A stretch of 31,796 bases of DNA from NCBI RefSeq assembly GCF_000006405.1, contig NW_003207677.1:630836-662631 (forward strand), given 5' to 3'. The translations under genes were made by a program, and so were the position numbers. Shown one piece after another: positions 10,099-20,229 of this stretch (the stretch's first letter is position 1; each line of letters starts with the position of its first letter). Under the pieces are notes generated by a model, which saw only the letters and a program-made list of their open reading frames with translations, was not told where the DNA came from and did not search any database. Origin of the DNA: Perkinsus marinus ATCC 50983. Its lineage: Eukaryota > Perkinsozoa > Perkinsida > Perkinsidae.

Positions 10099-10905
10099 TT
10101 AGTGGTAAGGATCCACCACTACTGGTCCGGCCAACCGTGGCGACCACTGTATCGGAGGGATACCAATAAGTTTGCGTGGCCCATCCGGGATAATCATCCA
10201 GAACTGCGGAAGGCAAGAATGGATGATGCTCCTCTTGAAGTCGCTGTACTCACATTGTGAGTCGAAGCCCGCCTCCTCAGCCGCCGCTAACTCCCCGTCG
10301 TTAGTAGTGCCCATCGTTATGGACACTGATTCCACTTGTGGCCGTACACTGTGAACCTGTATGCAGATGTGACACCATCTACGATGAAGTGGAGGAGTGG
10401 TATCAGCGGCATAGACTAGTCAGTATCCGCTTACGTAAACCAATAGTCTCTTGAGCAAACGACCACCGACCGCCGAGCCCTTCCAGTCCTCCTTGACACA
10501 GAAATAAGGCAAATACACCCAATTCTGCTCGGGCACGTCGACAAGGCCGAATTCAACAGATGCGACGACGCTCTGAGGGAGAGGCCACTAAGGGGAAGCC
10601 CAACCGTCAACGCCTACGTTCCCTCTCGGCTCAACAGCTACGTATAGTCCAGCCTTGGGTTGAACCCTATCACATAGAGGGACATCCGATGGCTTGGCCA
10701 GGCGATACTCGAGTTGGTCCAGTGAGAGGCCTTCCTTATAGCTGGTCAAGCCGTGGACCACCAAAGGCGCCATCAGAATGGACATCATGTAGATCGGACG
10801 AATCAGCATAGGGATGGATACAAAGGCTGCTACTGAGGAGTGGAAGGGGCATAGATCTTCATATGGTCGTACTACGACTGCACCACCTAAGGTAAGTAGA
10901 TCCAT
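10099..10905 (-). CDS. GNAT-family N-acetyltransferase
   Basis: GNAT enzymes transfer an acetyl group from acetyl-CoA to an amine; the substrate here is unknown. Minus-strand exons: 10905-10618, 10572-10435, 10356-10099 (TAA), with introns of 45 and 78 nt; phases agree and give up to 227 residues. The domain starts near LEYRLAKPSDVP. The acetyl-CoA-binding motif A region is YLPYFCVKEDWKGSAVGGRL followed by LKRLL: the V-x-x-x-x-(K/R)-G-x-x-(V/I)-G-x-x-L pattern is met, with SAVGG for the usual GxG. The typical later segment TTNDGELAAAEEAGF follows. The extreme N-terminus is doubtful: the ATG at 10905 sits on the edge of a 51-bp palindrome, and in-frame ATGs at codons 33, 40, 41 and 45 are alternatives. 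Confidence 0.75.
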
Positions 10906-10954
10906 GGTAAAATGAACCTACCCAACCCTGGGTTGGGTAGGTTCATTTTACCAT
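10904..10954. repeat. Perfect 51-bp palindrome (25-bp arms, 1-nt centre)
   Basis: The left arm starts ATGGTAAAATGAACCTACCC and the right arm is its exact complement across a single central T at 10929. There are no mismatches. It lies directly upstream of, and touches, the longest GNAT reading frame. Confidence 0.9.
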
Positions 10955-11006
10955 TGGGCCAATCATCGAACACCCATCCACCCGGTGTTGGTCCATGAAC
11001 CAAACA

Positions 11007-11715
11007 TCAGGAGGAGGAGGTGGCAGTAGTAAACTCGATTCGGTGGTGAGTCGACCACGCGTTTCTAAGCCTCCCTCTGGGGCTTACCCGCATGCCGGGG
11101 CATGATCCTTGTGTGGTCTTTCCGAGGTTTACAACGATGACCTCCGGGGTCTCCTTATTGATCTTAGCAGTGGGATCGATCGTGGATGCCGAGGCGATAC
11201 CATAACCACTATCGAGTGTAGCGACCCCAACCAGCTGCCCAAGGATGAATCGACTATCGTAACACACTGTGTCCACAAGGTCTAGGTTATCTTTATCCTG
11301 GGCTACCATCGACTGCCATGAGCGGAGTTGGATTCATCATGAGCCTCCCCTTAGGCCGATGGGTCCACCTCATTCTAATAAACCGCCCATTGGCAGTAAC
11401 TATGAGGATCACCAGAGAGCTGTTGGCCTTGCCGACGACGATAAGACAATCATCGACGAAACTAGACAATAACGGGTTACTGTTGTTTGGAGATTGGAGG
11501 GAACCCTCCCCGGCAGGATGGCCAAAAACGGACAATATTTGGTGAATCTTTCTTCTTAGAGAGACTTCCTGCTAATCATTGACGTCCCTTGGCAGGCTGC
11601 CGCTTCCTAGGGTCGTATAAACGTAAGACCTCATCAGTATCACCAGTAGCTGGCGGGCCTCGGTGGGAATCCCTTGCCAGCATAGCACACACTTCGACCG
11701 TACCCAGATGAGAGG
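11007..11715 (-). CDS. Unresolved minus-strand coding segments
   Basis: Three minus-strand stretches look protein-like: 11576-11715 (ends DEVLRLYDPRKRQPAKG-R-Q, TGA), about 11390-11520 (SFVDDCLIVVGKANSSL) and 11007-11309 (YDSRFILGQLVGVATLDSG). The last two can be joined in phase by an 84-97 nt intron ending CATGGCAG. The 11576-11715 segment ends in its own stop, so at least two genes, or a gene plus a relic, may be present. The repeated short beta-strand-like runs would suit a propeller, but no family is identified. Confidence 0.3.
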
Positions 11716-11822
11716 CCACTACTACTACTACTACTTACTGAAGTTGCTCGATGGAATTGAGGCATGTGCGCCACGAAATTACTCGCCCGCCCAGAAATGC
11801 CTGGAACTGAAAGAAAAGTAAA

Positions 11823-11873
11823 TGCCGGACCTGGGAATAGAACCTGCGCGGATTAGAGGAGCTAAATAGTCGT
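11823..11873. other. tRNA-like sequence upstream of UTP13
   Basis: The plus strand reads GTAAATGCCGGACCTGGGAA...AAATAG. It could be a 51-nt GT-AG intron in the UTP13 5' leader, or part of a minus-strand intron ending TTTTCTTTCAG near 11805. On the minus strand it contains GCGCAGGTTCTATTCCC, a B-box-like T-arm, followed by AGGTCCGGCA. This matches the insert in UTP13 intron 4 at about 22 of 27 positions. Confidence 0.45.
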
Positions 11874-11934
11874 TGCCTTCCCCTACCCAGGAAAGCAAGT
11901 AATACGAGATTATTGAGGTTGCTTTTCATTCCTA

Positions 11935-14900
11935 ATGGCGACCACAGCCGACAAGCCGGCAACAGCAGGGCTCACTGGAGGGACTCTAGCCGAGTCCTTT
12001 AGAGTCTCCCGTACCATATCCAGCTTTTACACCGGTGGCCGTATTCTTCACGGTGTGGGCTCGGGCAAGATCTATGCCCTCTGTTCGGAAGGGGTAGTAC
12101 TGGGTGATAGGGGGGTATTGAGGGCCACTGCTAGGTACGTGTAGTGGACCCGGCCAGCGGAGAAGTTGAATGCGAAATTGAAGTGGAAAATGATGGTATC
12201 ACCACATTTGCTGTCTATGACACCAAGGACGCCGCCCTACGTCGGGCCGAGGCTCAGGGTAATAGTCGTCCGAGTATCACGGACATACCATGCCTGGTGT
12301 TGTGATGTATACGATTGGTAATGGGTGTCCTTTAGGGTCTGGTGGGGAGGTGGTGGCTATGATAATCACAGCGGGCCGGTCCCAGCTCCTACGTCATTGG
12401 CTCATCAGGAGGACCACTTCGGACAGCAGTGGTCTCAAGCTCCAGGCCCAGTTGCTTAGGAGTTGGGCCTCCTCACAAAGTGTGGTCACCTGTATGGACT
12501 TCGACACCTCTGGAGGGCTGTTGGTCACTGGTGGCGTCGACAACAGCGTTAAGGTGTGGGATATCCCCGGCTATTTCTGTAGGGTCTGAGCCTTGGCCTC
12601 CACGGTAGTCCCGAACTCCTCTTAGGCACCCACCACTTGCGGGGCCACAACGCTCCAGTGTCACACGTACGGTTTCTCCCCAGCCAGGCCAGGCTTGCCT
12701 CGGTCAGCGAAGACTTCGAAATACGGGTTTGGGATTTGGTCCAGGCCGCCGCAGCAGCAGCAGGTGGTAGTAGTGGGAAGAAGGGTGGCCCACAGTGTCA
12801 GATGGTAGTAGGGGGGACTTGCCGTAACCGGGGATCGAACCTGCGTCAAGGTACTACGTGACCATCAATCCTCCATCACTGCACTGGAAATCGGAGGCCC
12901 ACACGGAGAGGTAGACCCGAGCCGACGTCTGGACTTAACATAACATTGCATACAGACCCTCATCTCGGCGGGCAAGGACCAGATGGTCAACTTCTGGGAC
13001 GTTACGGTCCACAAGGAGGAGGAGGGTCGGCGGGAGATCACTCGGAAGCCTGCTCATGTCCTACCTGTATTCGAGGCCGTCCACGCGATGTGTTTATTGC
13101 CTAACAAGCTCCTGGCCGTAGTAGGGGAGGAAGGTACTACTGGACTCCTGGGGGCGTCCACGGACGGTGGTCGTGGAAGGTACGGTGAAGCTGTGGGACC
13201 CCATACGTCGGCATACCTTTGACCAGAGCAAGGCAGCTGATGTCGGGGTCACTGGCTGCTTCATACATGTAGGCTACCTCTCTAGGATCACTGCTACTAC
13301 TATCACGGGTCGATCCTCAGGCCTTTTGGGTATCATCCATAGGTGAGGAGGGCCACCTTTGTACGGTCGGGGAGGACAGGACCTTGACCATGTGGAAGGT
13401 CGACACCACTGAAGGGGATCAGCCACAGCGTTATAGTGATGCCCGACTCGAGTGGGAACGGCAGGTTATGGGCGACCTGGACGAGGTTATATCCACTAAG
13501 TGGATAGGAAAGGATAAGGTCATTGCCAGTAATAGGAGCCTTGAGCCCTTCATGCCAGCCTTGGGCCCGTCGAGGGTGATGGTCCTGTTGGCCCTCATCA
13601 GGTTTCAATGACTCCAACCCTAGAGTGGTATCGGGTCTCTCGCCCGACCCCAAGTCCCAGATCTCCACTGTGCCCTTGCCTGGTCATGAAGGGACGGTCC
13701 TGACCATCGCTGTTGGTGGTCCTGGCGGCAAGCATGCCCGAGAGGAGGACGACGCCCTTTATGCTCTTACTGGGTCTAAGGACCAGACCGCTAGGCTTTG
13801 GGACCTTAACACCAACAAGTGCCTCGCTGTCCTTAAGGGTAGGACCACCCCCTAGGGTAGTGAGGCCAGTGCCCCTTAGGTCACACTGGAGCGGTCACTG
13901 GAGTGGCCCTGAGTCGTCGGCGACCCGGCCAGGCTTTCACATGTAGTAGTCTGATTGCTAGTGGTCCTCTGTACTGTCTGTGGTAGGCTCAGAGGACAAG
14001 ACCGTCAAGATGTGGGATATTGCCAACGTCCTCAGTGGAGCAGGAGGGGGACCAGTGGAGGTAGGTTGGTCCGCTATGTGGGGGGGCCTCCCGGTACCTA
14101 GTAGCAGTGTTGAGGCATACATAGTTTAGTCTACCTCACCTGAGACCACATTTTCCTAGGACTTCAAGTGGGGTGTACACAGACCAACAGGAATTACTCG
14201 AAATTCTCTGAGGGTCTCCGCGATGTTATGAACGTATTTGTTGTTGTTGGTCTTCTCTCACACTGCGTCATGGTCAGATAAGCTCAGCAGTAGCCACCGT
14301 GGTGGCCCACTTGAAGTCGGCCAATGACGTCCAGTGTGCCCCCAATGATAAGCTCATAGCCTCGGCGGGCCAGGACAAGCTGGTGGGCCCCGGCCGCCGC
14401 CGCCCTGTCGAGTTCTTGTCAACTTAGTGGTATCAGGTTAAAGTGTGGAGGGTGGGTGCTGCCGGCAGTCTACAGAAGTTGGAGTTGGCAGGGACCTGTA
14501 CGGGCCATCGTCGTGGTGTATGGGCGGTCGACTTCTCCCCAGTGGATAAGGTCTTTGGTCCACATCGGCCGTGTTGGGATCATGGCTCATCCTTCTAGGT
14601 CCTGGCCTCGGCCTCGGGGGACTCCTTGGTGAAGTTGTGGAACCTAGTGGACTATACCTGTATAAGGACCTTCCAGGGCCATGAACACGCCGTCCTTAAC
14701 GTGAGTCTGGTCCGTGGTCCTACATAGTAGTACTGGTGGTCCTACATTTAGGTCAGCTTTATTGGCCCTTTGGGTATGCAGTTGGTGTCGTCTGGTGGGG
14801 ATGGTCTGGTCCGCCTTTGGCAAATTAGGACCAGCGAGTGCGCGGCTGTTCTGGAGGGACATGATGATAGAGTTTGGAGTATGGATGTAAGTTGACGGTC

Positions 14901-15835
14901 GTGGAATTCGAACCTGGGACCTTCGTCGGGATGGTTCAGGTGAATGCCTCGTCGAACTGTCTGGTGACCGGTGGTGCTGATAGCAAGCTCCTGCTATGGG
15001 AGGACTGCACCAATGAGGAGAAGGAGAAGACACAGCAAGCATCGGCTGAGGTACTACATAGTTGCCGTCACTGACTGAACTTTGGACCTCCAGGCGGCCC
15101 AGCGAGACACACGTATCCAAATGCTGTTACTACAAGGCAACCACAAAGAGGCCCTGGACCTAGCCCTGAAGCTCAGACGGCCTGGTAGGAGTCCTCATGA
15201 AGGTCTGTGTGGAGGTATACTTTCATAGGGTTGATGAAGACCGTATTGGAGGACCATGCGTGGAAGTCCCTGACGACCGCCATGGAGGGCGAGGAGGCCC
15301 CTATGGACCTGGACATTGGCTCATGGGTGGAGGGCCTCAAGGAGGAGGACCTAGAGGCTTTGGTCGATGTAGGCCTCAGGGGGGACGACTAGTCCTCTGT
15401 AGTGGTCCTGGTTAGGTGTGTGGGAGGTGGCAGACTACAGCCAGGAACTGCGACTTGGCCCACTCAGTTATGAACGAGATATTCAAACGGTTACCAGTAA
15501 GGCCCCATGTACATCCCCTCGCGGTCGATGATCGTCGTTGTTCCCTATAGGCATCTCGTCTGTACCGTATTGAGGGCATTGCGTCCTTCCTGGACTCATT
15601 CGTGGCCTATGGTGCGAAGCACCTTCGAAGGTAGTACCACCTGAGCCGCACCAGAGGGTAATGTAGTGGTTCTTGTAGGTTGGAGGCCCACACCTCCCGA
15701 GCCTTCCTGTGTGATGGTATTCTGGCCAGTGTTGGTTCTACCAACGTCTTACCAGAACTGTCTGAGCGGCGCATGATAGACATCATCACCGAGGACCCCA
15801 AGGAGCCCTCGGCTAAGCGACAGCGGCCCCAGTGA
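11935..15835 (+). CDS. UTP13: UTP13/TBL3 small-subunit processome WD40 protein
   Basis: UTP13 (human TBL3) is a tandem WD40-propeller protein of the UTP-B complex needed for 18S rRNA maturation in the nucleolus. Exons: 11935-12093, 12135-12258, 12336-12578, 12626-12804, 12851-12910, 12956-13133, 13180-13268, 13348-13528, 13602-13838, 13880-13942, 13987-14060, 14278-14382, 14437-14550, 14599-14700, 14752-14886, 14940-15050, 15094-15184, 15229-15368, 15434-15496, 15551-15630, 15679-15835 (TGA), about 890 residues. Many WD repeats are plain (TGGVDNSVKVWDI, SAGKDQMVNFWDV, TGSKDQTARLWDL, SSGGDGLVRLWQI). The C-terminal helical UTP13 domain (LLLQGNHKEALDLALKLRRP onward) is present. Most introns are 41-79 nt. 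Borders at 12259-12335, 13269-13347 and 14061-14277 (possible extra exon near 14161-14214) are the least certain. Confidence 0.93.
12805..12850 (+). other. UTP13 intron 4, largely an antisense tRNA T-arm
   Basis: A 46-nt GT-AG intron fixed by the flanking protein (CQM before, VLRDHQSSITAL after). Its minus strand reads GACGCAGGTTCGATCCCCGG then TTACGGCA, a T-arm with B-box GGTTCGATCCC and the start of an acceptor arm. After the splice sites are taken away little else remains. T-stem pairing is imperfect. Confidence 0.65.
14887..14939 (+). other. UTP13 intron with antisense tRNA T-arm
   Basis: A 53-nt GT-AG intron between WSMD and VNASS. The minus strand reads GTCCCAGGTTCGAATTCC (B-box GGTTCGAATTCC, 14903-14918). 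Its flanks differ from the 12805-12850 insert, so it is not a recent copy of that one. Confidence 0.55.
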
Positions 15836-16568
15836 GGTGGCATCAGCCCTCACAACGTATCCTTAACGTATGTTTCTTTACCAGAAGGCTCGTCATCACT
15901 GACCAGTAGAGTTCTACGTTGTGTATTGCGTTGAAGTTGTAGCTGATACATTTCCATAACAACGTCGATCACAGGACCATTGAGTTCGAGGGTCTTGACT
16001 GCCACTGATCCGACTCAAGGAAAGTTGACAATTCATTACGACATACCTGGAATCGTTATGTTAGACGTGTGAAGAACTACTCTGGTCAAGAGGGCATCGT
16101 GTAATTAGCACTCAGCGCCGATATAACACTTTCTGAACTACTATTAGTAGTATGTTGATTATTAAAAATGGTGCTTTAATGATGTCACTGGCGAAAAATT
16201 CAAGTAAAAATTGTGAGGGCATTACGGCTTGTGTCGTTGAGGTAATTTGCAATGCTACTACAACGGACGAACGAGTCAAGTCAGTTTACGTCGTCACGAG
16301 GTACTATGACCATGCTAATTCATCGCTCGACGAATCCGTTCACTTCAATTTGACTACGACACTCAAAACACAAATTATGATCAGAAACTGTAAATGATAC
16401 CAAGTCGAAAAATCAAAGAGCCGAATGCAGGAAGATTCATCCCACAAGTAAAACTTAACTATAAGGGTGTTTTCGACTCTGCGGTTTACAACGAGGGACT
16501 GTATGAAAGAAAAAAAATGATCACTTAGGATCGCAAGCTTGCAAATCTTCGATGGTCCATTGAGGAGA
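15836..16568. other. Intergenic, convergent 3' ends of UTP13 and the kinase
   Basis: No supported gene. ORFs at 16152-16397 (plus) and 16340-16618 (minus) are AT-rich, share no motif with known families and overlap the last kinase exon. Confidence 0.4.
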
Positions 16569-19500
16569 TCACAGGTAAATATAAACGTCCGTGCCTGAAA
16601 ATGACGATACATATACATTGGTATTTCACCTGTGATATCAAGAACACTAGTGAAATATATACTTCACGACTACCGCATAGCGCGAATATCGCGTTCTTCA
16701 CAGCATCACTTCACGTAAAACAGGTGAAACTCCACTGTCTAGTGAAGTAGCAATAGTCTTACCGGCTCCTGGTATGCTGTTAACTTCCAAGTCACCATCA
16801 AAGTACCTGCAAGAGTACACTCATGAAGTATGTCAAATCTGATCTCCTTTCGAGCTATCACTTCATCCATGCCATATTACCAACTAAAAATTTCCCATTA
16901 ACTGAGAAAAGTTCTCATATGATATTAGAATTTTCCTCAGTTATTGCGAAATTTTAAGAGATAAACTATAAGAAGAACTATGATAACTATAACTATACTT
17001 ATCATACTATAACTATGATCAGCCACACAAATATACCACACAACAGATTCGCTCCAAAATACCCATACCCTAACCTCACCTGGCCATGACCGTAGAAATT
17101 GGCAGACCAAAACCAAAACCAGCCAGGGGCGCGCGCGAATCAAAATCGGGGAGTTCCTGCGTGCCGTCTGGCTTCTGACTCGCCGACGAATAAAAATACG
17201 AACTCGCCTAAAACTCGCATTCGATTATAATAACAGGAATCCACCACAACTCACCTTTTTCAAAATCTCGCGTTTCATACCGTAACCTCGATCGGCGATT
17301 TTGATGGTCCTCTCGGAATCCCACATTGAGGAGAGGTCCGGCAAGGTCACTGCTACCGGGGGCAATCTGTCAACAGGAGTATAAAAATTCACCGAAAATT
17401 TCGGAAAATTTTTACCCAGCGTTTGAGCATCGCTGATAGTCACCGCCATTATCGAACAAAGCTTTTTCAACTGAAGCTCTCACGGCATTCTGTGAAGAAA
17501 ATACAATATTCAAATCGACAATTTTAGGCTCACTTTCAGAATCTCCAGAAAAATATAAAACAAGTGTTGGGCAACATAAGCGAAACTCCTCTGCGGCGGG
17601 GCTACTGTCAGTACTCCTCCAATGACATTCCGTTAACCACTAAATCTGAGATCATCTCATCATAGTNNNNNNNNNNNNNNNNNNNNNNNNNNNNNNNNNN
17701 NNNNNNNNNNNNNNNNNNNNNNNNNNNNNNNNNNNNNNNNNNNNNNNNNNNNNNNNNNNNNNNNNNACGTGAGAAATGATCAACCTAAAAGGGACGGCCA
17801 CGCACAACATCATCATCTGACTTGGCGAAGCTCACCTGCAGGAAATCCTAGTGGAAAAGAAATCATCCAATTTCCGCTCGATCTCCGTAATAGCCGGTAC
17901 GCTTTCTCGGGTGTGTAGGAGAGTACATCTGGCGTCGTACTAGGATGACGACGACGACGTAAACATACGACAACGGAACGCTACCAAGAAGGGCTTACCT
18001 GTGCTCGAACGCTCTCTTGGAATTCGAGGACTCCCCTTGCGATGCCGATCATAGTACCTTAGATGGAGAAAACTAATATGAAATAATTTTATTGGAGTTT
18101 CACCCGTTTTACGCCAAGTGATGAGAAACGCGATATTCGCACTATATGTTCTTCACTAGTGTTTTTCATATCACTAGGGTGGAACTCCAATGATTGTAAT
18201 ACTCCACCACCAATACGGCATGTGTTTCGTATCGTCATCAAGAACGAGTTTATGTATAGAAAAAAGGTGTTAGACGAAATTTATCAGATGAAATTCCGCG
18301 CAGTATTTTGACGTTCAATTTCCATGTAAGTGACCACAATACATCGGAGTTTCACCCTAGTGATATGAGAAAAAATATTTGCGACTACTGCATATCACCG
18401 CGATTATCGCGTTTTTCACCAAGTTTTACGCCACTTCACGTAAAACGCGCGAAACTCCGATAAACAAAAAATATTAGAAAAAAATTCTTCCAAAAAACTA
18501 AAATACAAATTTGTGCATGCCACAGAAAACGACCGTGGCAGTCGATCAAGTGCGCACCTTTATGACGCGTAAGAATATTATTCATGACCATCTTCACTTC
18601 AGGGCTCCACACTACGTCATCTCCCATTTTTCCCTCTAATCTGAGAAATAATTCCGTGGAGGAAAATCACGACCGATCTCACTTGGTTAATTCTTTAAAA
18701 TCCTGCAAGTAGTTGTCAACAACATGTTTCACCGAAGGAAGCGTGGCAAAGCCAAACGGGAAACACTGGAGTTCATAGCCGCATATTGCAACACCTACGA
18801 AAACGCCTTGGTGTAGTCTACCAGCGGAAAGTTACCTCGCTTCAAACTTTGTAGAAGATGAATGGTCCGGTCGTTTCTACTGTATTGTTGTAATGCCAAC
18901 AAACTCTCTAAGGTGTATTTTGGCAGTGGAACCTGTTACTCGAAATGGTGATGAATATTTACAGAAATTTTGGTATATACCGCGAATATACCAAAATTTC
19001 TGTAAAAAATCGTTCAGGATCCGGAGAATCATCCAGGAATTATAATGGAGTTTCACCCGTTTAACGCGAAGTGGCGTAAAACTCTGTGAAAAACGCGATA
19101 TCCGCGCTACGTAGGAGTCGTGAAATGTGCTTTTCACTAGTCTTTCTCATATCACTAGGGTGAAACTCCGATGTTCCCGGGGGGACTCATTTTGAATTTT
19201 CCACATACTTCAATCAGTTTCCCATGTAAATTTCATCACATTAGGAATATTTTCGCCATTATTATCAAACCCTGGGTGTTGGGCGTTATTTCTCGAAACT
19301 AAATGGGCCCCTGTCTATGCGTTGCGGTTTGTCACGCACACAGTAGCTGCGCGAAATTGTGCGGAATTTATGGTTGAGTTCGATTATCGAGAAATTTCCT
19401 CTAAGAAATTCATATTTCGAAATAAACAGATCTGGTTGAAATTTCAGTTCTCTTCGGAAAAAAAAATTGCGATCTAATACCAAAAATATTTCGCCAATTG

Positions 19501-19695
19501 AATCGAGTCGGTAGTAAAGCCCTTTTCCCATATTACTTGTGCCTCTTGCGCTATCAACCCCAACGCACACGGCTTGGATATAACGCACGATGGTCCGGTA
19601 GCAGGCCCTAGTCTTAGCGATCTACGAGCTGTGGAGGATAGAGCTGCGGTAGACACTTCGAGAAGGGATGGTTGGAGGATTGATTTATTTATCAT
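16569..19695 (-). CDS. Mitochondrial PDK/BCKDK-type protein kinase, interrupted by assembly gap
   Basis: These GHKL-fold kinases switch off pyruvate or branched-chain 2-oxoacid dehydrogenase in the mitochondrial matrix by Ser phosphorylation. Minus-strand exons: 19695-19537, 18932-18836, 18794-18683, 18640-18558, 18057-17999, 17939-17836, [gap], about 17630-17534, 17489-17416, 17366-17255, 17207-17080, 16806-16763, 16594-16569 (TGA). Phases agree throughout outside the gap. The first 53 residues are Ser/Arg-rich with almost no acids (STARRSLRL), a good presequence. Then come the regulatory four-helix part (LPSVKHVVDNYLQDF, ILTRHKG, IARGVLEFQESV), the N box (FLEILKNAVRASVE), G1 (ADRGYGM) and G2 (PLAGFGFGLPIS). 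The chain ends right after GTDVYIYL, without the longer tail of animal PDKs. Four MITE copies lie in its introns. PDK and BCKDK cannot be separated here. Confidence 0.88.
16618..16734 (-). mobile_element. MITE-like inverted-repeat element, copy 6 (degenerate)
   Basis: One end (GGTGAAACTCCA) is intact and the other is changed (TTGGTATTTCACC). The internal CGCGAATATCGCG palindrome and ACTTCACGTAAAAC are kept. It lies in the penultimate kinase intron (16595-16762) and makes up most of it. Confidence 0.7.
17667..17766. other. Assembly gap (100 N)
   Basis: A run of exactly 100 N inside the kinase gene. The missing kinase residues between the SRIS-x-R helix and the N box would need a few hundred bases, so the true gap size is probably not 100. 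Confidence 0.98.
18092..18190 (+). mobile_element. MITE-like element, copy 1
   Basis: Ends TTGGAGTTTCACCC and GGGTGGAACTCCAA. The inside holds CGTTTTACG, GCGATATTCGC and CACTAGTGTTTTTCATATCA. It lies in the 500-nt kinase intron 18058-18557. Confidence 0.8.
18344..18460 (-). mobile_element. MITE-like element, copy 2
   Basis: Exact terminal repeats TCGGAGTTTC and GAAACTCCGA. Relative to copy 1 it is inverted and sits about 150 bp away in the same kinase intron. Confidence 0.8.
18958..19006. repeat. 49-nt hairpin with perfect 20-bp arms
   Basis: TTTACAGAAATTTTGGTATA (18958-18977) and its exact complement (18987-19006) are separated by 9 nt (TACCGCGAA). It lies in the 604-nt kinase intron next to MITE copy 3. 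Confidence 0.85.
19046..19171 (+). mobile_element. MITE-like element, copy 3
   Basis: Ends TGGAGTTTCACCC and GGGTGAAACTCC(G)A. It has the same internal order as the others, including GTTTAACGCGAAGTGGCG, GCGATATCCGC and TCATATCACTAGGG. It lies in the kinase intron 18933-19536. Confidence 0.8.
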
Positions 19696-19766
19696 AAAAA
19701 CTGAATACTTGAAAACATTGTTTAAACAGTGTTTTATACAGTGTTGTGACTCGCTATAAAGAACAC

Positions 19767-19891
19767 TGGAGTTTCACGACCCGTTTTACGTGGAGTGGCG
19801 TCGTAAAACCCGATATTCGCGGATTCCTGTAGTAGTCGTGAAATATGTTTTTCGCTAGTGTTTTTCATATCACTAGGGTGGTGAAACTCCA
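19767..19891 (+). mobile_element. MITE-like element, copy 4
   Basis: A 125-bp element with ends TGGAGTTTCACGACCCG and GGGTGGTGAAACTCCA. It is nearly identical to the reverse complement of copy 5 except for a 12-bp deletion (in the segment after CGTAAAAC). It lies left of the PUF fragment, in opposite orientation to copy 5. Confidence 0.85.
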
Positions 19892-20229
19892 TCGTATGAA
19901 GACACTGTTTCGAACGGACTGTTCGAACCTGACCTCTCCGATAATTAGCGACCAGTGAGGTCGACATTAAAGTTGGGCTAAAAAAGTGCGGCGACCCGTA
20001 TTGACACCCTTCACCGCTCCTCTGAATATTCCACCCTGGCTGAGGCGTCACGTTGACGTTTTTCTTGCAGTGCATGCAATCTCTTTATTTTTCATTTCGA
20101 TATCATCGCGGTAAAGTGAACTCTCTAAGTTTCATCTTCACAACAATAGAGGAATTGGCTGATTGGCTATGCATGGTCCCATCAGACACACTATTTCAAA
20201 CCTCTCTAGTGAGGATCACAAAATAACAG

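Noticed and set aside
13309-13342. A 34-nt intron in UTP13
   Set aside because: A 79-nt intron (13269-13347) is in phase and leaves a WD repeat of normal length; the 34-nt version adds an odd insertion.
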